Shown here one piece after another: positions 1 through 9,300 of a stretch of 64,000 nucleotides of DNA. Under the pieces are notes generated by a model that searched no databases, was not told where the DNA came from, and saw nothing but the letters and a program-made list of their open reading frames with translations. The stretch spans positions 1 to 64,000 of the forward strand of contig JALVOC010000098.1 in NCBI GenBank assembly GCA_027032075.1, in the 5' to 3' direction. Numbering within the stretch: position 1 is the first letter of the stretch; each line of letters starts with the position of its first letter. Source of the stretch: Chromatiales bacterium. Lineage in GTDB: Bacteria > Pseudomonadota > Gammaproteobacteria > UBA6429 > Thiohalophilaceae. A program made the position numbers and the translations under genes.

Positions 1-1082
1 GGTTGATCGAACAGATCCGCCTGGCAGGCGGCCGGCTGCGGATCGAGTGCGGTGATCTGTACCTGGTGAATACCCTCTCCCCGCCATTCGTAGCGGAGTA
101 TCTTTTTCGCCAGGCTGAAAATCACACGCCCGTCCCGGGTGGGCAGGGTGCTTTGCAGTTTGTCGCCTATCCAGCCCTCCCGGGTTAACAGGCCGATGAA
201 AAAGCGTTGTGCCTGCATTCCGTGGCGGCGCAGGCGCGCGCCGACCTTTTCACTCATGTGCAGCAGGTAGGTGAGCAATACCTCCCGTGAGCGGGTGTCG
301 GGGGGCACGACCTTGCCATGCCCGATGGACTTGGGTGGCGGCACGTGGATTTCCACCCTGGCGGGATCCTCGCCCTGACACATGTACCAGATACGCCGGC
401 CGGGATTCCCGAAGCGCCGCGCCAGCTCCCCAATGGGCAGTCGCACCATGTCGCCACAGGTCCAGACACCGCGTTCGGCAAGAAAGCGGCCAATGCCCTC
501 GGCGATGCCACAAAGTTCGGTAACCGCGACCGGTGCGAGATAGTTTTTCGCTTCCCAGGGCGGAATGATGTTGAGACCGTTGGGCTTGTTTTGCTTGGCG
601 GCGTATTTGGCGGTGGTCTTGTCGCCGCTGACGCCAACAGAGCAGGAGAGGCCGGAAGCTTCGAAGACTTTTTGTTTGACCATGCGTCCGATACGCGACG
701 GGTGGCCGTGCAGTTTCTGGCAACGGGTGACATCGAGAAAAGCCTCGTCTACCGAGAAGACCTCCACCTCCGGGCTGATATCCTGCAGGGCGCTCATGAT
801 ATTGGAGGAAACGGCCGCATAGCGTTGGGGATTGGCCGGGCGCTGGATCAGCTCCGGGTCGAGCTGGAGTGCCTGCCTGATGCGCATACCGGTTTTGATG
901 CCGCGGGCGCGGGCCTCGTAAGAGCAGGTGATGATACAGGTGCCTTGCATGCCGTTGGTGATGGCCACCGGTTTGCCGCGCAGTTCAGGGTGATCATATT
1001 GTTCAACCGAGGCAAAAAAGGCATCCATGTCCATCAGGATGATCGCCCGCTGCCAGAATTGTGGGGGGGATTTGTCCTGCAT
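1..1082 (-). CDS. dinB: Y-family DNA polymerase (DinB/Pol IV type), 3' end outside window
   Basis: Translesion polymerase that copies damaged DNA. The frame starts at an ATG at 1082 and runs off the left edge after about 360 codons, close to the usual 350 for Pol IV, so only the tail is missing. The N-terminus has the metal-binding MDMDAFFASVE motif and, near residue 100, VFSVDEAFLD with the SxDE catalytic pair. A DKTTAKYAAKQNKPNG stretch and a little-finger region with GHGKVVPPDTRSREV follow. It lies 24 bases downstream of a lexA gene on the same strand, so it should be co-transcribed and SOS controlled. Catalytic residues look intact, which argues against an ImuB-type inactive polymerase. 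Whether it is DinB or a UmuC-like relative is not certain. Confidence 0.88.
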   Translation of the reverse strand, partial: MQDKSPPQFWQRAIILMDMDAFFASVEQYDHPELRGKPVAITNGMQGTCIITCSYEARARGIKTGMRIRQALQLDPELIQRPANPQRYAAVSSNIMSALQDISPEVEVFSVDEAFLDVTRCQKLHGHPSRIGRMVKQKVFEASGLSCSVGVSGDKTTAKYAAKQNKPNGLNIIPPWEAKNYLAPVAVTELCGIAEGIGRFLAERGVWTCGDMVRLPIGELARRFGNPGRRIWYMCQGEDPARVEIHVPPPKSIGHGKVVPPDTRSREVLLTYLLHMSEKVGARLRRHGMQAQRFFIGLLTREGWIGDKLQSTLPTRDGRVIFSLAKKILRYEWRGEGIHQVQITALDPQPAACQADLFDQ

Positions 1083-1106
1083 GAGAGGTGGGTATCTGTT
1101 GTGTGT

Positions 1107-1706
1107 TCAGATGTAACGGCGTAACTGGCCCACCAGCACCCCCTGGATACGAACCCGCTCTGGAGCGAATTGCATCGGGGTAAGGGTGGCGTTCTCAGGG
1201 ATCAACAGGATTTCGCCATCGGGCAGCCGTTTGAAGCGTTTCAGGGTGGCATCCTGCTCGTCGATCAGGGCCACCACGATGTCGCCGTCCCTGGCGGTCT
1301 CGCGGTGTTCGATAATGACCCAGTCCCCGTCCAGAATGCCGATGTCAATCATCGAGTCGCCTTTCACCTCTAACGCGAAACGGTTGTCGCCGACAAACAG
1401 CTCGGCGAGATCAAGTTGATCCTGATCGGGGATGGCCTCGATAGGGTGGCCGGCGGCAATCCGACCTGCCAATGGGAGGGATGTGGAGTGGAGTTGTGGA
1501 TCACTGGCAAGCCGGATTCCGCGCCAACCGCGCTCAACATGCTCCAGCGCTCCCTTGTTAGTGAGCGCTTGCACATACCGGTGCACCGTGCCTTTGGATT
1601 TGATCTCCATGGCCTCACCAATCTCCGCCAGCGTTGGCCCTTGACCGTGTTGGGCGATGTAGCGGCGAATAAAGGCAAGAATGCGTTGTTCCAGTTGTGT
1701 GAGCAT
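1107..1706 (-). CDS. lexA: LexA-family SOS repressor (paralogue with own operator)
   Basis: Self-cleaving transcriptional repressor of 199 residues. The N-terminal winged helix-turn-helix (about 1-70) has the LexA pattern TLAEIGEAMEIKSKGTVHRY. The C-terminal S24 protease domain has the cleavage site Ala85-Gly86 (GRIAAGHP), nucleophile Ser118 (VKGDSM) and Lys156 (ATLKRF). The ATG at 1706 is chosen because the protein then begins MLTQLEQRILAF as in LexA, and a GGAG Shine-Dalgarno lies just upstream; a longer frame would read through the operator. The next gene is a Y-family polymerase. Pairing of a lexA copy with a mutasome gene resembles lexA2 cassettes of pseudomonads and xanthomonads. It may be a second, locus-specific LexA. 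Confidence 0.93.
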   Translation of the reverse strand: MLTQLEQRILAFIRRYIAQHGQGPTLAEIGEAMEIKSKGTVHRYVQALTNKGALEHVERGWRGIRLASDPQLHSTSLPLAGRIAAGHPIEAIPDQDQLDLAELFVGDNRFALEVKGDSMIDIGILDGDWVIIEHRETARDGDIVVALIDEQDATLKRFKRLPDGEILLIPENATLTPMQFAPERVRIQGVLVGQLRRYI

Positions 1707-1710
1707 AAAT

Positions 1711-1757
1711 GTTCTCCAGACGTTCTCTACTATAGAGAACATTTGGAGAACGATCAA
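1711..1757 (-). promoter_or_regulatory. lexA promoter with nested palindromic operator
   Basis: Two inverted repeats are nested around one centre. The outer arms are GTTCTCCA (1711-1718) and TGGAGAAC (1744-1751); the inner arms are GTTCTCTA (1722-1729) and TAGAGAAC (1733-1740). Like half-sites are 11 bases apart, about one helical turn. On the minus strand a TTGATC -35 (1752-1757) and TATAGT -10 (1729-1734) are separated by exactly 17 bases, so the inner palindrome covers the -10 and the outer arm nearest the gene contains the GGAG ribosome site. This is a textbook autorepression layout. The half-site GTTCTC differs from the CTGT-N8-ACAG box of E. coli. Confidence 0.82.
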
Positions 1758-1792
1758 GGCGGAAATGAAATTTTTTTGATGCAGTCGCGACC

Positions 1793-2281
1793 GATGCGGT
1801 TCGCAAGCTCACCGCATCCTACATGAAATAATTCGAGGCCCGGGTAACCTGTAGGATGCGGTGAGGCACGAACCGCATCGATCGCGATCTGCGGCGTATG
1901 ACCAAGCCGATGAACATTGAGATGTTGGTGTGGTTGGATAAGGTAAAAAAAGACTTCTGAATTTTCCCAAGGCGATTTATGGCGAAGTCCCGCGACCGAT
2001 GCGGTTCGCAAGCTCACCGCATCTTACGTGAAATTATTCGAGGTCCGGGTAACCTGTAGGATGCGGTGAGGCACGAACCGCATCTGCGGTGTATGGTCAA
2101 GCCGATGAACATTGAGATGTTGGTGTGGTTGGATAAGGTAAAAAAAAAGACGTCTGAATCTTCCCTGGGTGGTTTAGGTGAAGGCATCCGCGACAGATGC
2201 GGTTCGTACCTCACCGCATCCTACATGAAATAATTCGAGGTCCGGGTAACCTGTAGGATGCGGTGAGGCACGAACGGCATC
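1793..2281. repeat. Three tandem BIME-type repeats (distal cluster)
   Basis: Three copies at 1793-1879, 1998-2084 and 2196-2281. Each has a left arm starting GATGCGGTTCGCAAGCTCAC, a linker of about 28 bases and an inverted right arm ending GAGGCACGAACCGCATC, so each can fold into a long cruciform. The 110-120 bases between copies are also conserved (same CAAGCCGATGAACATTGAGA and TGGTTGGATAAGGTAAAA blocks), giving a tandem unit of about 200 bases. The same unit recurs at 10.5-12.4 kb around a RAYT transposase. The third copy has a few substitutions (GTACCTC, GAACGGC). Confidence 0.9.
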
Positions 2282-2342
2282 GATCAGGACTTATGTTTTT
2301 CGGAAAGGTGTCATGGCATGTGAGTTGTGTCGTGATTTATTT

Positions 2343-5300
2343 TCACAGATTTTTTACTGTGGCGGGGCCTGGTGTGTGGGCTGCCAGATCCAGTTGGCGG
2401 TTTTCCATGAGGAGCTGCGTGAAATCGTCTACAGAAAGAGGTTTGCTGAAATAAAAACCCTGAACCTCGTCACAGCGGTTTTCCAGCAGAAAACCGATTT
2501 GCTCCGCGGTTTCGGCGCCTTCCGCAACGACGCTCAATCCCAGGCTGTGCGCCATGGCGATAATGGCCTGGGCAATTGCCGCATCATCGCCATTGGCAGG
2601 GATGTCCTTGATGAAAGTGCGATCGATCTTCAGGGTATGGATGGGGAAACGTTTCAGGTAACTGAGTGAGGAGTAACCCGTGCCGAAATCATCGATGGCG
2701 AGGCGCACGCCGTTGGTATGCAGTTGATGCAGGGTTTCGATCACCATATCTTTATGTTCCATCAACAGGCTTTCGGTGATCTCCAGTTCCAGCCACTGGG
2801 AATCCAGCCCGGTTTTCAGTAAAACGTTCAATATGGCACCGGTCAGATTTTGTTCGCGGAACTGGCGGGCGGAAAGATTGATTGCCAGGCGCAATGGTTC
2901 AAATCCGGCCTGTTGCCATTGTTTGTTCTGCTGGCATGCAGTGCGAAGGATCCATTCGCCAACGACGCCAATCAGGCCGTTTTCTTCAAGGATGGAAATA
3001 AATTTTCCGGGAGGAATCAGGCCTTGCTGGGGATGCTGCCAGCGCAACAGAACCTCCATGCCGGTTATTTTTCCCGTGGTGAGACTCACTTTGGGTTGGT
3101 AGTGCAGGAAGAATTCCTCGCGTTCCAGCGCGTGGCGCAAACTGTTTTCCAGGGCGAGACGTTCAATCGCCCGGGCGTTCATCGCCGGCGAGTAAAGCTG
3201 ATAATTGTTTTTGCCCTGTTCCTTGGCGCGGTACATGGCAACATCGGCGTTTTTGATCAGGGTGTTGGCATCCTCTCCATCCGTTGGGAACATGCTGATG
3301 CCGATACTGGTGGTGACGAAATATTCGTGATTTGTAAGGATGAACGGTTCTGCAATGGCATCGATGACTTTTTTTGCGGTAATGGCGGCGGCCTTTTCAT
3401 GCTGGATATCCGAGAGAATAATGACAAACTCGTCTCCACCCAGACGGGCGACCGTGTCGCTTTCACGCACACAGGAAAGCAGGCGGTCACCGACAGCTTG
3501 CAACAGTTCATCACCGACCTCGTGTCCCAGGCTGTCATTGATGATCTTGAAGCGATCCAGATCGAGAAACAATACTGCCAGATTGTAATTATAACGTCGT
3601 GAACGGGACAGCTCCTGGTTAAGCCGATCCAGAAACAGCGTGCGGTTGGGAAGCCCCGTCAGTCCATCATGGTTGGCCAGATATTGCAGGCGATCCTCGT
3701 AATTCTTGCGGTCCGTGATATCGCGTGCGATATGCACCAGGGCGATGATTTCACCGTTTTCATCCAGTACCGGTGAAGTGCTGATAGACAGCGGTATCCG
3801 CAGACCGGGTTCGTCCAGCTCGATGGTAACAGGCTGTTTGCTGGACATTATATAATCGCACTGGGAAATATCGGACGAACAGTTCCCGCAGGAATAAATC
3901 TCATGGCAGGGTTTGCCGATCAGTTCTTCCGGGCGCATGCCGGTATATTCGGCCAGCGCCTTGTTGGCGCGAAGAATGCGGCCGTTTTTATCCAGCAAAC
4001 AGACGAAATCCGAAATGGAGTTGAAGGTGAGGCGCCATTCCTCCTCACTCTTGCGCAATGCCTGCTCGGCGTTTTTGCGTTCGGTAATGTCGCGATCGAT
4101 GCCGCGATAGCCGAGGAGCTTCCCGTCATTATCGAAAAAAGGCACACCGCTGGTTTCCAGCACCACCAGATGACCGTCCTTATGAAGGTTCTGGTTTTCC
4201 AGGTTGGTGAACGGTTCCTGTCCGGCGACGATCGTTTTGAAAATCTCCGTTACCCGCCGGGCTTCTTCGGGCGGCATGAAATCAAACGGGCTTTTACCGA
4301 TGATTTCTTCAGGTGCATAACCCAGCACTTTGCGTACCTGTGGGCTGGCATAGGTATAGATGGCGTTGCTGTCCGTCTCCCAGATCCAGTCGGTAGTGGT
4401 TTCCACCAGATTACGGAAACGTTCCTCGTTTTGGTGGATGGTTTCTTCGGCACGCCTGCGTTCAATCGCCTGGGTAAGAATATTGGCCACCATGCGCAGA
4501 AAATTAATATCGTTTTTTGTGAAGTTATGGCGTGTGCAACTGTGTACGCCGAGAATTCCATATGGCTGTTTCGAGCCATGAATGATGACGCTCATGCCGC
4601 TGACGACGTTGTGATCGTATAACAGTTCCGGTCCGGAAAAGCGTGTTTCTGTGGAAAGATCCTGTACGATCACCGGTTTTCTGTTTTTCAGCGTGTAGCC
4701 GGCCTGGGTGTTCTCATTGCAGCTCACGGTTGCCGTACCGACCAGCCCCTCATCCCAGCCTTCACCAGCGCGTAACAACAATGTTTCCCCGTCTTCCTGC
4801 AGTTCCAGGATTTTGCAAAATTCTGTTCCCAGAATTCCGCACACCAGACCCACTGTGCGATCCATGAGGGTGCCCAGATCAATGTTGGAGAGCGCGTGTT
4901 GTCCAAGTTCGGCAACGGTCGCCTGCTGGATCATGCGCTGTTTCAATTCCTTGGCGGTCTGCCGGTGGGTGCTGGCGTCACTGACATAACAGATCATGCC
5001 GCTGAGTTTGTTTTCGTGATCACGAAGCGGAGAAAGAAACAACTGGGCATTGAAAGGCGAACAATCCCTTTTGTGCATACGTGTTTCGACTTCACATGTC
5101 GTTTGTTTGTCGGGCGAAGCGTTCAGGATTTGTTGAAAATACGCCCGTGCTTCTTTGGGGCAGATATTGAAAACCGGTTCGCCCAGCATTTCATCCGCCG
5201 TGTAACCAAGGAGCTTTTCCGCACTCTTGTTCCAGCTGGTTACCGTCCCTTGCAGGTTGGTGGAGAAGACGGCGTCGGGGATGTGGTTAATGATTTGCGT

Positions 5301-5930
5301 TTCGTGGTTCAATGGCGGTTGATTTTGGGTTTGTTGCCGGAAATGTTTGCGTAGCAGCAGAATTCCGAAGACAAACAGCAACAGATCCACTACCGTGACA
5401 GACGCCAGGGTAACCAGCATGTTATGGCGCAACTTGCGGTTTCTGTTTTCGAAAACCGTGGTGAGATTGCTGCAAGCCTGTGTAAGTTGATAAAGGTGCG
5501 GTATCACTTCGTTATAGGCGGTGCGAACGCGGGGATCGCCGGCCGGCAGGGTGGCAATGGTGAGGAGAGCAGGTTTGACGTTGCTCCAGTGCCGTTTTAT
5601 CAGCGCAATCTCGTCTGCCAATTCCGCCGGCGCAGGGGGAAGTTCATACGTCAGATAGGTGCCGCCGGCCTCCAGGATCGCCAGCGCCTTGCCGAACTGA
5701 TACACCTGGTTTTTCAGGTCGTCATGGTTTTTGCTCTGTCCAGTTTCCAGCAGATGGCTCCAGCTCTGCAATTGCTCGGAAAGCATTTGCTGGCGGGTGG
5801 CGAGATGGATAAAGAGGGTTGTGTGCGATGTCCGGGTGAGAAACGAATAATAAAATACGAATGCGACGATCGCACCACAGAGGGGAACAAGGAGCAGCAG
5901 GCCAATCCGGGTGACGATGTTTAGTCGCAT
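2343..5930 (-). CDS. Membrane sensor with PAS/GAF and GGDEF-EAL domains
   Basis: c-di-GMP enzyme of about 1195 residues. An N-terminal membrane helix (RIGLLLLVPLCGAIVAFVF) and a second near residues 165-190 bracket a periplasmic helical region that resembles the PilJ/NarX-type sensor domain. Three PAS domains (about 210-330, 510-630, 635-755) and a GAF domain (350-500) follow. The GGDEF domain has an intact RLGGDEF and an RESD inhibitory site five residues before it (near 830); the EAL domain has EVLLRW (near 957), [10 protein letters not shown] and DDFGTGYSSL. Both activities look possible, net direction unknown. The ATG at 5930 gives a clean N-terminus; a GTG at 5981 would add 17 residues. 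No partner gene is adjacent. Confidence 0.93.
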   Translation of the reverse strand: MRLNIVTRIGLLLLVPLCGAIVAFVFYYSFLTRTSHTTLFIHLATRQQMLSEQLQSWSHLLETGQSKNHDDLKNQVYQFGKALAILEAGGTYLTYELPPAPAELADEIALIKRHWSNVKPALLTIATLPAGDPRVRTAYNEVIPHLYQLTQACSNLTTVFENRNRKLRHNMLVTLASVTVVDLLLFVFGILLLRKHFRQQTQNQPPLNHETQIINHIPDAVFSTNLQGTVTSWNKSAEKLLGYTADEMLGEPVFNICPKEARAYFQQILNASPDKQTTCEVETRMHKRDCSPFNAQLFLSPLRDHENKLSGMICYVSDASTHRQTAKELKQRMIQQATVAELGQHALSNIDLGTLMDRTVGLVCGILGTEFCKILELQEDGETLLLRAGEGWDEGLVGTATVSCNENTQAGYTLKNRKPVIVQDLSTETRFSGPELLYDHNVVSGMSVIIHGSKQPYGILGVHSCTRHNFTKNDINFLRMVANILTQAIERRRAEETIHQNEERFRNLVETTTDWIWETDSNAIYTYASPQVRKVLGYAPEEIIGKSPFDFMPPEEARRVTEIFKTIVAGQEPFTNLENQNLHKDGHLVVLETSGVPFFDNDGKLLGYRGIDRDITERKNAEQALRKSEEEWRLTFNSISDFVCLLDKNGRILRANKALAEYTGMRPEELIGKPCHEIYSCGNCSSDISQCDYIMSSKQPVTIELDEPGLRIPLSISTSPVLDENGEIIALVHIARDITDRKNYEDRLQYLANHDGLTGLPNRTLFLDRLNQELSRSRRYNYNLAVLFLDLDRFKIINDSLGHEVGDELLQAVGDRLLSCVRESDTVARLGGDEFVIILSDIQHEKAAAITAKKVIDAIAEPFILTNHEYFVTTSIGISMFPTDGEDANTLIKNADVAMYRAKEQGKNNYQLYSPAMNARAIERLALENSLRHALEREEFFLHYQPKVSLTTGKITGMEVLLRWQHPQQGLIPPGKFISILEENGLIGVVGEWILRTACQQNKQWQQAGFEPLRLAINLSARQFREQNLTGAILNVLLKTGLDSQWLELEITESLLMEHKDMVIETLHQLHTNGVRLAIDDFGTGYSSLSYLKRFPIHTLKIDRTFIKDIPANGDDAAIAQAIIAMAHSLGLSVVAEGAETAEQIGFLLENRCDEVQGFYFSKPLSVDDFTQLLMENRQLDLAAHTPGPATVKNL

Positions 5931-6314
5931 GTCTGAGTGGGTATCCGAATAGTGGTACGGAATGTTGCGCAAAGTGATCACCCACCACAGGGGGTGTCGG
6001 GGTTACTGTCTTGGTTATATATCGGATAAGAAAGGAGTAACTTTATATTAAGTAAAAATGATTTGTGGGGGAGCAACAAAACAGCACAAAGGCGAAAGTT
6101 TTATGTTTGCGCTGCTGTGTCCCAGGCGGCGCTGAGTAATTACGATATTGTTCTTCCGGCGAATGCCGGAAGCCGCTAAAGCCTTGATGCGTAACATGTG
6201 GTTTCCGGATTTCTGCGATTTTGCTCCACGATGACGGCTCAATCGCATCTTCCCTGAAAGGCTGTTGGTAGAAAGGCGGTAAATAACCCCACAAACTCAG
6301 GAGTTGTTGGCAGT
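5931..6314. other. Intergenic region between sensor gene and large membrane-protein gene
   Basis: This stretch lies upstream of the sensor gene and downstream of the large membrane-protein gene. It should contain the promoter of the sensor gene. I see no convincing terminator, operator or small gene. A minus-strand open frame crosses it and enters the neighbouring gene, but it has no start signal or recognisable protein character. Confidence 0.5.
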
Positions 6315-9300
6315 TTATTCCGTATCCTTGTCGGGTGTAATTTCCCCTGTTGCTGCCAGTGCTTTTGTCTTTTTCCTCTCGAGAGTGATCCAGAGGCCAT
6401 GCTGATTCACACACTGCCAGCCCCAACGCAGCCATTTGAGTAATGCGAAAGCAAGCCACAGTGCCCAGGCCAGCATCAGCAGGCGGTAGACAAACAGCGG
6501 CACACTGAATACCCAGGCGTGTGGCAGCTGGCCGCTGCTGCGATCCTGGTACCAGTTGAGATCATAGGCGCTGGAACCGTTGCCGCTGACATGCATTTCC
6601 GGCAGGCCAAGCAGGCCCTGTTGAACAGCGAGAAACAGGAAGCCGAGGGAAAGCAGACTCATCAAGCCAAGGCCTAGCTGCATACTGTTGAAAAGAACCG
6701 CCCCGGGACGTTGATGCATGCGGCTGCGCCACCCCAGCGCAAGCAGCCAGGCAACGATGAAGGCGGCCATACCCAGCGATACCTGGCTCAGACCAATGCC
6801 CAGCAGGAACCATTGCCGGCCTTTGAGTGGTGTGAGGTTGATGCGCCCCAGGATCAGGGCCAGCAGGGCGAGCACAATCAGAACCCCCCAGTACAATACG
6901 GCAGGCCCGAGCCTGGGGCCATGGGCAAACAGGATCCAGCGGTCCCGTCCTAACTGGATGTGGGTGTTGGCATTGGTATTGTCGCTGCCGATGTCGACGG
7001 CTTCGGTCTGGTAAACCGTCTGAATCGGTTTGTCACTGCGCCACACGAGCCGGATCGCCTGTTTTCCGGGAACGATGGGGAGCGTCACCGAGCGGCCTTC
7101 CTGGCGGATCGGCTGGGTCTGGCCATTGATGCTGGCGGATTGCAGTTTTGCCTGTGCAGGAAGTTGCAGCTGATGTTGGCCGCCCTGGGAGCTGCGCAGC
7201 GTGAGTTCAAGGGTTGTTTCTGTTGCACGCTGTCCGGGTTTGATCCGCAAACGGCTGTTATCGATGGTGAGTGTGCGGCCTTCCACGCCTTCAGGCCGGG
7301 TGATATCAAGAGAGACCCGTTCACCCGGCCAGGGGCGCCATTCAGGCAGCCAGTTTTGCTGTTCGTCCTGATGGTGTACCACCGCCAATCCCCTGAAGCG
7401 CAGGTGCCAGACAGGACTGACATCCACCCGCCAGATTTCCACCCACTCGGTGGTCTGCGGCGCGACCAGGGTGATGTGTACCTGTTTGTCGAGAACCGAG
7501 CGCCAGCGGAACGTTTTCTGGCTGGGTGACATGCTGATCAGGACACGGTGTTGCACGCTGCGGATCCCCTCAGTGATGGGTGATTCACCCCGCAACAAGG
7601 GGACTTCGAGCACCACCGGGACGCCATCAGGCGAGGCGCGCACCACCCTGGTTTCCACATACCAGTTGAGGCCCAGCCGCAACGTGCGTTCGACCCGCAC
7701 AAAGGGTGGAAGCTGGCCTGGCTGCAGGGCGCTTAACGGTTGGTTTTCATCCTGGCGGATGCGGGTCAGTTGCAGTTGTTCGTCGGCCTCGCCATCCTCA
7801 TGCACGCCTTCCACCGTCCAGCCCCTGGCCCTGACGCTGACGTGCTGCGGTTTCAGCGGCAGCGGCAGGCTCAGATCGCTGCGTGGCGGCAGGGCACCTC
7901 GCATCATCACCTGGTGACGGCCACGTTTGAGCGCCAGCCAGAGACCGCCGCCCGCTTCACGGTAGAGGCTGTTGGCGGCTTTTCCGTCCAGCATCACCTG
8001 GCCCGGTAACCAATGCTTGCTGTGAGAGGGCAAGGGGATGGCCACCTTTTCCCCGGCATGGATTTCCAGCCGCAGCGTCAGCACCCTGGGCGTAATTTCC
8101 ATCTGCATGCGCGATATCTGGGCACACCGGGGCAGGCAGGCGGGTGAAGCCAGCAGGCGTGCCTTGAGTTGTTGCAGGATCTCCGCAGAAGGCGTGGAGT
8201 TCGAAGGCGTTGCCGCCAGAACATCGGAAGCGGGAAGGCCGGACAGCCCGCCCAGTAAAAACAGCAGCAACAGTGTTTTGCCGAATGGGCTTTGCAGGGT
8301 GAATTTCCTGCCGCCGTGATAGCGGACGCCCAGCATCAGTGCCGCCAGGATCAGCAGCAGGATGACCCGCAGGAAATGGAGTACGGTATTCACAGACGGT
8401 GGGATCAGCCACAGGCCGATTTGCTGATCGCGCTTCACAGGCCCGTTCCAGCTCAGGTGGACAGTGGTCCATGACCATATCGGCAGCCCCGGCCCGGTCT
8501 GCACCGTGGCGCGGGGATCGATCTGATCCAGGGTGATCGCCTTGCCATACAAACCGTAACCGGCAATCGTGGAGGATGGTTTTTTACGCAGGTAACGCTC
8601 TTTACTGCGTTCCACAGCCTCGGTGGCGGATTTCATCGGGGTGGCGAGGCGCGCCTCTTCACGTGGCGCCATCGCAACGGGTGAAACAGGCAGTCCCGGC
8701 CGCTCCAGCTGCGGATACAGGCCGGTGCGCACCTGTTGCACGGAAAAGGGGACGAGGATCAGGATGAGTGAGAGCAGGGAAAGATTGCGGTACCACAGGA
8801 CAACATGTTTGAACTTTCCTTCCGGCACGACATTGAGCAGCGCAATGGCCAGCAGGATATTGATCCAGACCAGTTGGGGTGCAATGTCTTCGTGCCAGCT
8901 GAGGGCGAGGCTCAGCAAGGCAAACAACCCCCAGCGCCAGTTCCACAAACGCAGAATGGAAAGCGAGAGGATCAGCACGAGAAACAAATCCAGCAGGCTC
9001 CAGCGGTTGACCCAGGTTTGCGGCACATTGTCCACGCCGGTAGCGGAAAACAGGCTCCAGCCTGGTGGCAGGTTCAAGGTCGTGGAAACATGGCGGAAAT
9101 CCCGCGCCCAGCCGGTGGCCGGCAGCGTGTGTAGCGAGCGGGTGTAACGGCTGTCGGCAGTCAGGTGGATGATGCCACGGCGGACTTCCACGCCGACGTT
9201 GCCGCTGTCGCCCAGCCGGGTGATAAAGCGGGGCTGGCCATCGATATCGACCCGGCCCAACTGGAGCGCCTTTCCGGTTTCCAGCCGCCAGCCACGTGTC

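Noticed and set aside
250-1124. Several overlapping long open frames on both strands at the left end
   Set aside because: They are shadows of the Y-family polymerase gene; only the minus-strand frame beginning at 1082 shows polymerase motifs.
6043-6459. Open frame of 138 codons overlapping the 3' end of the large membrane-protein gene
   Set aside because: No ribosome site, no protein-like domain, and it overlaps a better gene.
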